Assembly: GCF_019130065.1 (NCBI RefSeq)
Contig: NZ_JAHSPG010000002.1
Span: 434,001 to 498,000 of the forward strand
Direction: 5' to 3'
DNA: 64,000 nt
Source of the DNA: Pinibacter aurantiacus
Lineage (GTDB): Bacteria; Bacteroidota; Bacteroidia; Chitinophagales; Chitinophagaceae
Below, in pieces: positions 26,415 to 34,506 of the stretch; the first letter of the stretch is position 1; each line of letters begins with the position of its first letter. A program made the translations under genes and the position numbers. The notes beneath the pieces are model-generated. The model did no database searches and was not told the DNA's origin. It was given only the letters and a program-made list of their open reading frames with translations.

Positions 26415-26649
26415 ATTTGGATTCGTTGGATTAGATGATTTTTGGATTGTTCTGAGGTGCTCATCACTCCTTCATGAAATTATGATTTCTTCGGATTAGT
26501 TAAATTGACTCGTTGTTTAAAACTGGATCATTGTTAAATTATCTTTGGATTTATCCTTTTATGTTTGCAGCTGAGGATTGCCTTTTCGTTTGGCACGACC
26601 AAACATTCGCGACCGAATCCCAAAATCCATTAATCTACCGAATCCAAAT
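26413..26649. repeat. Inverted repeat of TTTGGATTCG units, left of the GxxExxY gene
   Basis: Left arm 26413-26448 (GAATTTGGATTCGTTGGATT and on) and right arm 26613-26649 (ending CTACCGAATCCAAATA) are imperfect reverse complements, about three quarters identical. The 165-base interior has further GGATT and CGCGA bits but no gene. The same arm sequence recurs just right of the GxxExxY gene at 27070-27216. Confidence 0.7.
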
Positions 26650-26686
26650 ACTTGTCTGTTATTCTTGTAAATTCTAAATAAGAAAA

Positions 26687-27070
26687 ATGGATAAGATTGA
26701 GGACGCACTCACATATAAAGTAATAGGCTGTGCAATGAAAGTGCATAGCACTTTGGGGAATGGTTTCCAGGAAGTGATTTACCAAAGAGCATTGGCGATC
26801 GAATTAACAAAAACGGAACTTTCATTTAAGCGGGAATTGGAAGTGCCTATTTTCTATGAAGGAGAGCAAATTGGTACACGAAGAGTCGATTTCCTGGTAG
26901 CAGATGAAATAATGGTTGAACTCAAAGCGCAGGTGAAACTGGAGGATGTACATTTAGCACAAGGATTGAACTATCTCGTAGCGTATAAGCTTGACAAAGG
27001 TTTGTTAATCAATTTTGGTGCACGTAGCTTAGAGGTAAAAAGATTACGACACCCAAAAAATAAGTATTGA
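26687..27070 (+). CDS. GxxExxY protein
   Basis: 127 residues, full length for this family of unknown function, which is abundant in Bacteroidota, Verrucomicrobiota and cyanobacteria and resembles PD-(D/E)XK nucleases. The naming motif is GFQEVIY (residues about 29-35). Nuclease-like core: RRVDFLVADEIMVELKAQ, with Asp and the E-x-K pair, and a Gln-rich helix QGLNYLVAYKLDKGLLINFG. It is a single gene bracketed by two copies of one repeat type, which suggests it moves or is copied as a cassette. Its cellular role is unknown; I see no toxin-antitoxin partner. Confidence 0.88.
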   Translation: MDKIEDALTYKVIGCAMKVHSTLGNGFQEVIYQRALAIELTKTELSFKRELEVPIFYEGEQIGTRRVDFLVADEIMVELKAQVKLEDVHLAQGLNYLVAYKLDKGLLINFGARSLEVKRLRHPKNKY

Positions 27071-27216
27071 TTTTGGATTCGTCAGATTCGGAGATTTTTG
27101 GATTAAGTCCCGACCAACTTGTTATCCGTATTAACAGGAGAGTTGTAGCAATCTGGAAAGTCTTGACTTGAACAAATCCAAATCCTAAAATCCTTAAATC
27201 TGGCGAATCCAAATTC
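27070..27216. repeat. Inverted repeat of TTTGGATTCG units, right of the GxxExxY gene
   Basis: Left arm about 27070-27106 (TTTTGGATTCGTCAGATTCG...) and right arm 27173-27216 (ending TGGCGAATCCAAATTCC) are imperfect reverse complements. The right arm ends five bases before the recQ ATG. Its left arm resembles the left arm at 26413 in the same orientation. Confidence 0.7.
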
Positions 27217-27220
27217 CGAC

Positions 27221-29122
27221 ATGGGTATTCAACAAATTCTTCAACAGTATTGGGGCTTTGCTTCTTTCCGGGAAAAGCAAGATGAGATCATTTCAAGTGT
27301 GCTTCAAGGGAAAGATACATTGGCAATCTTGCCCACGGGTGGAGGTAAGTCCATCTGCTTTCAGGTGCCAGCAATGGCAAAGGATGGCTTGTGTTTGGTG
27401 ATCAGCCCGCTTATTGCTTTGATGAAAGATCAGGTGGATAATCTTCGCAAAAAAAGTATCACTGCATTTGCTATTTACTCTGGTATGAACAGGAAAGAAG
27501 TGATCCATACTTTGGAATTGGCATCACACAGCAATTGCAAATTTTTATACGTTTCACCCGAACGACTGGAGACAACACTTTTCCTCGAATATTTGCCGTC
27601 ATTGCCAATCAACCTGATTGCTGTCGATGAAGCGCATTGTATTTCCCAGTGGGGCTATGATTTCAGGCCGCCTTATTTGCGCATCGCAAACTTGAGAGAG
27701 GAGCTGCCAAGCGTGCCTATTCTTGCGTTAACGGCTTCTGCAACCCCCGCTGTACAAAAAGATATTTGTGAAAAGTTAGCGTTTACAAACTATACCGTTT
27801 TTAAGAAATCATTTGAAAGACCTAATCTTTCATACAGCGCGTTCAATGCGCCGGTTAAGATTAACAAGCTGGTGGAAATTCTAAACAATGTGCAAGGCAC
27901 CAGCATCGTGTACTGCAAAAGCAGAAAGAGAACAAAAGATGTCGCAGATCTGCTCATATCATATGGCATTTCTGCCGATCACTATCATGCAGGATTGACG
28001 CAGGAAGTGCGCCAGCAACGACAACAGGACTGGATACAAAACAAGATTCGTTGTATTGTTTGTACTAATGCATTTGGAATGGGCATCGATAAGCCCGATG
28101 TAAGAACCGTTGTGCATTATGACTTGCCCGACAGCCTTGAAAATTACTACCAGGAAGCTGGCCGTGCGGGAAGAGATGAGCAGAAATCTTACGCGGTAAT
28201 GCTTTATCAGCAAAAGGATATTGAGGATCTAAAAGAGGCTGCGTTATTAAAATTCCCAGATCTGCAAACTATTCGCAGCGTTTACCAGGCGGTCGCGAAT
28301 TATCTGCAAATACCAACAGGGATAGGTGAAGGAACTTATTATTCTTTTGACATTATTGATTTTGCAAAGAAGTTTCAACTTGATCTCATCCTTGCCATCA
28401 ATAGCTTGAAAGTGCTGGAACAGGAAGGCTATGTGTCGTTTAATGAACAGGTTTTCGTGCCTTCGAAAATTCAATTCATTTGCAATAAAGAGACACTGTA
28501 TGAATTTGAAAACAACTATCCTGCACTCGAGCCTTTCATAAAAGCCTTGCTGCGCAATTACGAAGGTGTTTTTGATTATCCCGTTTCTGTTTATGAAAGA
28601 TCAGTGGCATTTGTGGTAAAGAAAACGATAGAAGAAGTGAAAGAAGCTTTTGCTCAACTTGATCGCTACAGGATCATTGAATACGATATTCAAAAAGATT
28701 CGCCACAATTGTATTTCATTCACGAAAGGGTAGCAGCGCAATCTGTTGTTATCGATCAAAAGCAATACGAGTTCCGCAAAGAAGAGTATGAAAGGAGACT
28801 AAAGCGTTTTCTTGATTATGTTATCGAGCCAAACGCTTGCCGCAGCCAAAGCATTGGCAAATACTTCGGCGATGAAAAGATGAGTGAATGTGGTGTTTGC
28901 GATAATTGTTTAAAAAAGAAACGCGGCACTTTATCCGAAGAAGAATTTGAAAAAATCAAGAACAGGATTTTCGACATCATTGCTGCCGAAGAAGTGAATA
29001 TAAAAAGGTTAATTGAGAAACTATCCGGCATATCAAAAGAAAAAGCCTGGAAGGTGATTGAATTCCTGCAAAGTGAGGGTAAGATAGCAGCTGATAAAGA
29101 GGGGGTTATTTTGAAAACTTAA
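27221..29122 (+). CDS. recQ: ATP-dependent DNA helicase RecQ
   Basis: 633 residues; 3'-5' helicase for recombination and fork repair. Motif I is GGGKSICFQVPA (about residue 40), motif II VDEAHCISQWGYDFRP (about 134), motif III ALTASATP, and motif VI with YYQEAGRAGRDE. RQC zinc-site cysteines are at NACRSQSIGKYFGDE and CGVCDNCLKKK (about 560). A short winged-helix-like tail follows and no HRDC domain is seen, shorter than the E. coli-like RecQ, as in the second RecQ type of this phylum. It starts directly after a repeat arm with no clear promoter box. Confidence 0.93.
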   Translation: MGIQQILQQYWGFASFREKQDEIISSVLQGKDTLAILPTGGGKSICFQVPAMAKDGLCLVISPLIALMKDQVDNLRKKSITAFAIYSGMNRKEVIHTLELASHSNCKFLYVSPERLETTLFLEYLPSLPINLIAVDEAHCISQWGYDFRPPYLRIANLREELPSVPILALTASATPAVQKDICEKLAFTNYTVFKKSFERPNLSYSAFNAPVKINKLVEILNNVQGTSIVYCKSRKRTKDVADLLISYGISADHYHAGLTQEVRQQRQQDWIQNKIRCIVCTNAFGMGIDKPDVRTVVHYDLPDSLENYYQEAGRAGRDEQKSYAVMLYQQKDIEDLKEAALLKFPDLQTIRSVYQAVANYLQIPTGIGEGTYYSFDIIDFAKKFQLDLILAINSLKVLEQEGYVSFNEQVFVPSKIQFICNKETLYEFENNYPALEPFIKALLRNYEGVFDYPVSVYERSVAFVVKKTIEEVKEAFAQLDRYRIIEYDIQKDSPQLYFIHERVAAQSVVIDQKQYEFRKEEYERRLKRFLDYVIEPNACRSQSIGKYFGDEKMSECGVCDNCLKKKRGTLSEEEFEKIKNRIFDIIAAEEVNIKRLIEKLSGISKEKAWKVIEFLQSEGKIAADKEGVILKT

Positions 29123-29173
29123 AAAAGGGGAGCTACATGTGCCATGAAGCGGTAACAACAAGGGGCTGAAAAT

Positions 29174-29202
29174 AAAAAAAGCCTGGAGGTTTATTTCCAG
29201 GC
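29174..29202 (-). terminator. Intrinsic terminator of the RNase G gene
   Basis: On the minus strand GCCTGGA, an 8-base loop, TCCAGGC, then a run of seven T. It lies 71 bases past the RNase G stop codon. Confidence 0.85.
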
Positions 29203-29273
29203 CGTAAGTAAGATAAAGGTATGTAACACAGGAATCATTTGTTTGGTGTAAATATTTCTGCGTTGGGGCTTTT

Positions 29274-30824
29274 CTATAATTTTATTTCTTCATCATGCTG
29301 ATCGAAGAAGTGGAACTCAGTAAGGTGATAATTTGTATTGGCAACAACGTTGATCTTTTGTTTGAACTTTCTTCTCCATTTCCAGCATCTGGACCACAAC
29401 CAGCCTTTAGTTAAGTATGCATGCATGATAGGATGCACCATCAAAGTAAGGTTGCTGTGCTTGTGTGTAATGAGATAGTTCAGATTTTTTTCTATTTCAT
29501 CTTCCAGTACAAGTGTGGAAGAGATTTTTCCGGTACCATTACAGCTAGGGCAAATTTCCTGCGTATTGATCGTTACCTCAGGCTTCATACGCTGGCGCGT
29601 AATCTGCATCAGGCCGAATTTAGAGATAGGAAGAACCGCGTGCTTCGCTCTGTCCGGTTTCATGTATTCTTCCATCGCTTCCATGAGTTTCTTTTTGTTC
29701 TCAGGAAGTTTCATATCAATAAAGTCTACCACAATAATACCACCAAGGTCGCGCAGGCGAAGCTGACGTGCAATTTCTTCTGCTGCTTCCATATTGGTTT
29801 CCAGCGCATTTTGTTCCTGGTTGTTGCTCACACTTTTATATCCGCTGTTCACGTCGATAACGTGCAAAGCTTCTGTGTGCTCAATGATCAGGTATGCACC
29901 ACTTGGAAGGTTTACTGTTTTACCAAAAGCAGCTTTAACCTGCTTGGTAATACCGTATTGATCAAAAATGGGAGAACCATTGTGGAAGAAGGTTACGATA
30001 TCTGCTTTATCCGGAGCAATCTTTTGAATGTAGTTTTTTGCGTCGTTGAAAATGTTTTTATCATTTACTACTATGCGGTTAAAATCTTCATTCAACAGAT
30101 CGCGCAGCATGCTGGTTGTTTTTGCCTGTTCACTCAGGATCTTTGCAGGCGCAACGGCACCTTTCAAATTCCCCTGAATTTGTTTCCAGGTATCAACCAG
30201 TGCAGACAGGTCTTCGTGAAGCTCTGCTGTGTTCTTGCCTTCAGCCGCAGTACGCACAATAACGCCAAAGTTCTTTGGCTTTATCGATTCAATAATTTTT
30301 TGCAGGCGCTTCCTTTCTTCCGAAGAATGGATCTTACGGGAAACGGCCACAATATCATTGAATGGCGTAATTACTACGAACCTTCCGGGCAAAGAAATTT
30401 CACAGCTAAGGCGAGGGCCTTTTGCAGCAATAGGTTCTTTTAATATCTGTACGAGGATGTTTGGTTTGCCGCTAAGTACCTCGTTTATTTTTCCCGTTTT
30501 AATGATTTCAGGTTCCACCAAAAAATTACCAAAGTCAAAACCACCCGGCGTATTGTCACCAATAGCCTGTTGAGTGAATTTTAATAAGGATTTTGCGTAT
30601 GGACTTAAATCGGTGTAATGGAGAAACGCGTCTTTCTCGAAGCCTACATCAACGAAAGCGGCATTTAATCCCGGAATAAGTTTTTTAACCTTACCCAGGT
30701 AAAGATCGCCCACGGCAAAGCTGGCATCTGCTTTTTCATTATGCAGTTCAACCAGTTTTTTGTCTTCAAGAAGTGCTATTTCAACACCTTGGGGAGCAGC
30801 ATTAATAATTAATTCCTTGTTCAA
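29274..30824 (-). CDS. rng: Ribonuclease G / E family endoribonuclease
   Basis: 516 residues; cleaves single-stranded RNA (16S rRNA 5' end, mRNA decay). S1 domain at about 35-130 (GDLYLGKVKKLIPGLNAAFVDVG, FLHYTDLSP), with the usual inserted linker. Catalytic DNase I-like domain with Asp pair in HVIDVNSGYKS and GGIIVVDFIDM. Zn-link CPSCNGTGK near 425. No E-type C-terminal scaffold. The frame opens after a TGA at 30831, so the start must be the TTG at 30824 (or a nearby non-ATG codon); the first ELIINA matches the family N-terminus. Confidence 0.93.
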   Translation of the reverse strand: MNKELIINAAPQGVEIALLEDKKLVELHNEKADASFAVGDLYLGKVKKLIPGLNAAFVDVGFEKDAFLHYTDLSPYAKSLLKFTQQAIGDNTPGGFDFGNFLVEPEIIKTGKINEVLSGKPNILVQILKEPIAAKGPRLSCEISLPGRFVVITPFNDIVAVSRKIHSSEERKRLQKIIESIKPKNFGVIVRTAAEGKNTAELHEDLSALVDTWKQIQGNLKGAVAPAKILSEQAKTTSMLRDLLNEDFNRIVVNDKNIFNDAKNYIQKIAPDKADIVTFFHNGSPIFDQYGITKQVKAAFGKTVNLPSGAYLIIEHTEALHVIDVNSGYKSVSNNQEQNALETNMEAAEEIARQLRLRDLGGIIVVDFIDMKLPENKKKLMEAMEEYMKPDRAKHAVLPISKFGLMQITRQRMKPEVTINTQEICPSCNGTGKISSTLVLEDEIEKNLNYLITHKHSNLTLMVHPIMHAYLTKGWLWSRCWKWRRKFKQKINVVANTNYHLTEFHFFDQHDEEIKL

Positions 30825-31017
30825 GCGTATTCACATTTACAAACTAACCAACCATCACCAAAAGGAAAATCGCTGAGAATGCTATTCGCATTATACATAG
30901 TACACAATGATATGAAATAATGTGTATACTATTGAAATAAAAATAGTTCAGCCAAGTAAAATATGCCGGATGCATGACATGCTCCGGCATAGAGGAATGA
31001 ATTACAAAGAGGGTAAA

Positions 31018-31113
31018 TTATTTTTTACCTTTCTTATGACGATTCTTTCTTAGTCTTTTTTTACGTTTATGCGTCGCTATTTTATGACGTTTTCTTTTTT
31101 TACCACAAGGCAT
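31018..31113 (-). CDS. AURKAIP1/COX24-like 31-residue basic protein, probable ribosomal protein
   Basis: ATG at 31113, stop at 31018; 31 residues, of which 21 are Lys, Arg or His. The sequence starts MPCGKKRKRHKIATHKRKK, the hallmark of the small COX24/mS38-like family (AURKAIP1 domain), members of which bind the small ribosomal subunit in mitochondria and some bacteria (bS22 in mycobacteria). It is too short for usual gene finders. Neighbours: RNase G upstream of it on the genome and a TPR gene starting 30 bases 5' to it on the same strand. A weak GAAAG precedes the ATG. Assignment to a ribosomal subunit here is inference. Confidence 0.85.
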   Translation of the reverse strand: MPCGKKRKRHKIATHKRKKRLRKNRHKKGKK

Positions 31114-31143
31114 CTTTCAACAATTTTAAATTTGTATATCGAT

Positions 31144-32004
31144 TTATTTCTTCAGCATTTCAATTCGTTCCTCTATTTCCTTCACAACATCTTTATTTGG
31201 AACGTGTCTTTTCCCGATCTCATACCATTTTATGGCATTTGCTTTATCGCCTTTTCTTTCATAGGCTTCAGCTAGCATAAAAACAGCTTCCATATTATGC
31301 GGCTCTGCTTTCACAACTTTTTCAAGTCGTTCTACTGCTTTATCAAGTTGTCCCGAAACCACACCACCGATTCCCAGCATTAACTGAGCATACATGTTCG
31401 TGGAATCTCTTCTGGCAACTTCCAGTATTTGCTGAATTCCCTGCATGATCTCTGTTGGATTAGCGGCGGTGCTTCCAAAAATGTAGCAACTTCCTAATCC
31501 GATTTTAGTAGAATCATTAGCAGGATTCAACGCTAAAGCCTTCTCAAATAACTCTTTGGCCTGACTTGCCTCCCAGCTTTTCAGCGAAGGTTCATCAACG
31601 CCACGCAGATTATTTAAAAATAATCGGGCTGCAAAGGTGAGACTTTTTTCAGAATTTTCCAACTTAGCTACTTCGGCTGTATAATAAGCATATGGTTCGA
31701 ACATTCTGGCAGAATCTTTCCAGAACGTAGCCAGCTGATTATAAGTGCGTATTTGCTGCGTTTTTACATCGCCACGCACTACTGAAGCTTCAAGACCGTT
31801 TATATAAGCCTGTTGTGAAGAAGTTAATTTTTTCTTCGCTGCGCTGAGCAATGCCTCGGTATTAATGGTAGCAGCTGAATCTGTATGTGCTTCATTCTGA
31901 GAAGCTAAGGTGCCCTTTTTCGCAGGAACCGTTTGCCCCAGAAAATAAATACACAACAGTGCAGCCACGCCACCGGCAATAAGAATAATCTGCTGTCTTT
32001 TCAC
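31144..32004 (-). CDS. Membrane-anchored TPR protein
   Basis: 286 residues. Start is a GTG at 32004; the N-terminus RQQIILIAGGVAALLCIYFLG is one membrane helix or uncleaved signal. A coiled linker to about residue 75, then tetratricopeptide repeats through the end: TFAARLFLNNLRG, ELFEKALALNPANDSTKIGLGSCYIFGS, AQLMLGIGGVVSGQLDKAVERLEKVV, AVFMLAEAYERKGDKANAIKWYEIGK. Probably a periplasmic scaffold; function unknown. It follows the HU/IHF gene by 32 bases with a TAAATTTG box (minus strand, 32024-32031) between them. Confidence 0.8.
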   Translation of the reverse strand: MKRQQIILIAGGVAALLCIYFLGQTVPAKKGTLASQNEAHTDSAATINTEALLSAAKKKLTSSQQAYINGLEASVVRGDVKTQQIRTYNQLATFWKDSARMFEPYAYYTAEVAKLENSEKSLTFAARLFLNNLRGVDEPSLKSWEASQAKELFEKALALNPANDSTKIGLGSCYIFGSTAANPTEIMQGIQQILEVARRDSTNMYAQLMLGIGGVVSGQLDKAVERLEKVVKAEPHNMEAVFMLAEAYERKGDKANAIKWYEIGKRHVPNKDVVKEIEERIEMLKK

Positions 32005-32036
32005 GAAAAACGTTTTAAGACCGCAAATTTACGTCA

Positions 32037-32357
32037 TTACAGCTCTTCATCGGCACCTGGTTGATCTTCTTTAACTGTTTTTAATTTTTTTACTTCCTGC
32101 ACAAATTCTTTTGCAGGTTTAAATGCAGGGATGTAATGCTCAGGAATTTCAACCGCTACATTTTTCTTAATGTTACGGCCAATTTTCGCAGCGCGTTTCT
32201 TGGTAATAAAACTCCCAAAGCCCCTGATATAGATATTTTCGCCTTCCGAGAGCGTGTCCTTTACTTCTTTGAACATCGCCTCCAGCGTAACCAATACATC
32301 TACTTTGGGAATACCCGTCTTTTCTGAAATCTGATTGATTAGGTCGGCTTTTCTCAT
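32037..32357 (-). CDS. HU/IHF-family DNA-binding protein with acidic tail
   Basis: 106 residues from ATG 32357 (MRKADLINQISEKTGIPK); an upstream ATG adds 17 unrelated residues. The fold is complete: helix pair, DTLSEGENIYIRGFGSFITKKRAAKIGRNIKK arm region with the GFGSF motif and R-I-G-R DNA contact, and PAFKPAKEFVQEVK. The arm tip reads IPEHYIPAFKP rather than IPAKKVPKFKA of HU. A C-terminal tail DQPGADEEL is acidic. It bends and compacts DNA; whether it is the IHF-like or HU-like paralogue cannot be told. Divergent from mutY. Confidence 0.9.
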   Translation of the reverse strand: MRKADLINQISEKTGIPKVDVLVTLEAMFKEVKDTLSEGENIYIRGFGSFITKKRAAKIGRNIKKNVAVEIPEHYIPAFKPAKEFVQEVKKLKTVKEDQPGADEEL

Positions 32358-32518
32358 TACTTCAATATTTTTGTATCCGGTAATAAAATAAGATCCAATT
32401 GTTTTCATCAGAAAAATAAGAGAATCTTTTTATTCATGCAAGTTATTGATTTTGAATATTTCCTAAAATTACTAGTTTTTTTCTTTTACATGTAAATAGT
32501 TGATTTTTACTTTATACA

Positions 32519-33577
32519 ATGAATTTTGATTTTACCCAAAAAATGATGGTTTGGAACCATACAGAAAACAATCGTTCCATGCCATGGAAAGGTGAAAAAG
32601 ATCCGTACAAAATCTGGCTCAGCGAAATTATTTTGCAGCAAACCCGTGTAGAACAAGGGCTTGCGTATTACAATAAATTTATTGAGACTTTTCCCACTGT
32701 AAAAAAGCTCGCAAACGCTCCTGAGGAAAAGGTTTTTAAGTTGTGGGAAGGGCTTGGATATTACAGCCGCTGTAAAAACCTGATCGCATCCGCAAAAATT
32801 ATAGATAGCGTGTATAAAGGCAGGTTTCCCGATACTTACGAGAACATTCTCGCCTTAAAAGGAATAGGCCCTTATACTGCCGCCGCAATCGCTTCTTTTG
32901 CCTTCAATTTGCCTTATGCAGTTGTGGACGGAAATGTATTGCGTGTGCTTTCCCGCTATTTTGGGATTTCCACACCAATAGATTCCACAACAGGGAAAAA
33001 ATTGTACAATCAATTAGCCGACAGTCTTCTGGACAAAGAAAATCCCGGCGTGTATAACCAGGCCATTATGGATTTTGGCGCTGTTGTATGCAAACCGCAA
33101 AATCCTTTGTGTGGCGCCTGCCCGCAAAAGCAGGAATGCAGGGCTTTTCAGCAAGCATGGGTAAATGATTTGCCCGTAAAAGAAAAGGTTCTGAAAAAGA
33201 AGACCCGTTACATGTATTACTTCGCGATTAGTGTAAACGGGAAAACATTTGTGAAAAAAAGAGAAGCGAAAGACATCTGGCAAAACCTGCACGAGTTTGT
33301 GTTGCACGAGCATGATGAACCAATTGATTGGACGAAAAAGAATCTGAAGGAGGCCGTGAAGTCATTTATAGACAAGCCTTTCCAGCTACAGGAAATCTCC
33401 ACCATTGTAAAACAGCAGTTAACCCATCAACTGATTATTGGCCAGATCATTAAAATTACTGTTCAAACGCCCATTGATATTCCGGGCTATGATCTATTGC
33501 CCGATAAGGAAATAAAAAAACTGGCTTTTCCAAAATTCATTAACACCCTCATGCAGCAGGAGGCGGTACTATTTTAG
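32519..33577 (+). CDS. mutY: A/G-specific adenine glycosylase
   Basis: 352 residues; removes adenine mispaired with 8-oxoguanine or G. HhH-GPD fold: catalytic Glu in WLSEIILQQTRVEQG, helix-hairpin-helix LKGIGPYTAAAIASFA, catalytic Asp in AVVDGNVLRVLSRY. [4Fe-4S] cluster with spacing C-x6-C-x2-C-x5-C (about residues 192-209, CKPQNPLCGACPQKQEC). C-terminal MutT-like domain recognises 8-oxoG. First of the gene group mutY-ssb-gldE-gldD, an order known in Bacteroidota. Confidence 0.95.
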   Translation: MNFDFTQKMMVWNHTENNRSMPWKGEKDPYKIWLSEIILQQTRVEQGLAYYNKFIETFPTVKKLANAPEEKVFKLWEGLGYYSRCKNLIASAKIIDSVYKGRFPDTYENILALKGIGPYTAAAIASFAFNLPYAVVDGNVLRVLSRYFGISTPIDSTTGKKLYNQLADSLLDKENPGVYNQAIMDFGAVVCKPQNPLCGACPQKQECRAFQQAWVNDLPVKEKVLKKKTRYMYYFAISVNGKTFVKKREAKDIWQNLHEFVLHEHDEPIDWTKKNLKEAVKSFIDKPFQLQEISTIVKQQLTHQLIIGQIIKITVQTPIDIPGYDLLPDKEIKKLAFPKFINTLMQQEAVLF

Positions 33578-33604
33578 TCTAACAATCATGGGTACATGAA
33601 ATTT

Positions 33605-33760
33605 AATTTGAAAATTTGAGGATTTGAAAATTTGAAAATGCTTTGGGGTGTGTCTTTTTTGAATTTATAATTCACTCGCCTGATATCGGGGAGTTATTTG
33701 AAAAAAGGAGCGTTGCATAGGAGAAATTTTCAAATTCTCATATTTTCAAATTTTCAAATT
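33605..33760. repeat. Inverted repeat of ATTTGAAAATTTGAAA units before ssb
   Basis: Left arm 33605-33639 and right arm 33726-33760 are imperfect reverse complements made of AATTTGAAAA units; the interior (about 86 bases) is unique. This fills nearly half of the 370-base gap between mutY and ssb. The rest (33761-33947) is AT-rich, probably the ssb promoter, with no clear consensus box. Confidence 0.75.
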
Positions 33761-33947
33761 GGAACAGTCTAGAAATTCCAAGATAAAAAACCGTCATGCA
33801 TCCACGGAGAATTTATTTTATCCCTTAATCTTGTTGGTTTTATGCATTTAAAAATGCCAAAAAAATCTATTTGATTTTGGTTTAAAAAAATTAATTTTAG
33901 AGAGATTTCGTTAGCACAGGAAAATTTGTAAACTCAAATTCATTATC

Positions 33948-34379
33948 ATGAGAGGAGTAAACCGGGTGATGTTAATTGGTAATTTAGGAAAAGACCCAGA
34001 TGTACAGCATTTGGAAGGTAATATAGCAGTAGCAAAATTTTCATTGGCCACCACGGAAACCTACAAGGATAGGGCCGGCAAACTGATTTCTCAAACAGAG
34101 TGGCACACAGTAGTTTTATGGCGCGGACTTGCCGAGCTTGCTCAAAAATACCTGCACAAAGGCAGCCTGGTTTACATAGAAGGGCGTTTACGCACAAGAA
34201 GTTGGGAAGATAAAGAGGGAAACAAAAAATTCGCCACAGAGGTTGTGGGCGATAACCTGATTATGCTGGACAAAAGAACGGATGGGACTCCAGGATTGCA
34301 ATCTTATCCCACTGAGGGGTTAGAGGGCTTAAATCCTGCGGATATTCCACCGGAACCAACGGGAGATTTGCCTTTTTGA
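33948..34379 (+). CDS. ssb: Single-stranded DNA-binding protein
   Basis: 143 residues. OB fold (residues 1-110): RGVNRVMLIGNLGKDPDVQH, VAKFSLATTETYKD, TEWHTVVLWRGLAELAQKYLHKGSLVYIEGRL, with the aromatic DNA-stacking residues. A short linker ends in EPTGDLPF, the acidic tip that recruits partner proteins. Binds ssDNA as a tetramer in replication and repair. Confidence 0.96.
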   Translation: MRGVNRVMLIGNLGKDPDVQHLEGNIAVAKFSLATTETYKDRAGKLISQTEWHTVVLWRGLAELAQKYLHKGSLVYIEGRLRTRSWEDKEGNKKFATEVVGDNLIMLDKRTDGTPGLQSYPTEGLEGLNPADIPPEPTGDLPF

Positions 34380-34423
34380 TTTACACATATTTATTGCAAA
34401 TTTGTGCCACACAAAACGTAGTT

Positions 34424-34469
34424 GGCAGGTCCGCCCGGATGACTGGTCGGACGGGCCTCAAAACCTGCC
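34424..34469. terminator. GC-rich two-part stem between ssb and gldE
   Basis: GGCAGGT (34424-34430) pairs with ACCTGCC (34463-34469), and inside it GCCCG (34433-34437) pairs with CGGGC (34452-34456). A short T-run (TTTG) follows. Could be a weak terminator or a leader structure for gldE, which begins 37 bases later. Confidence 0.5.
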
Positions 34470-34506
34470 TTTGTATTAAACTAAACATTCACCAAAACCA
34501 GATATT

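Noticed and set aside
26687-27070. GxxExxY gene as a toxin of a toxin-antitoxin pair
   Set aside because: No second small gene overlaps or adjoins it.
29421-30443. 340-codon open frame on the plus strand opposite the RNase G gene
   Set aside because: It is the antisense shadow of rng: no family pattern, unusual Cys/Phe-rich composition, no promoter.
34424-34469. Structured stem between ssb and gldE as a riboswitch
   Set aside because: It matches no aptamer I know, is under 50 bases and has no second domain; kept as a weak terminator or leader stem.
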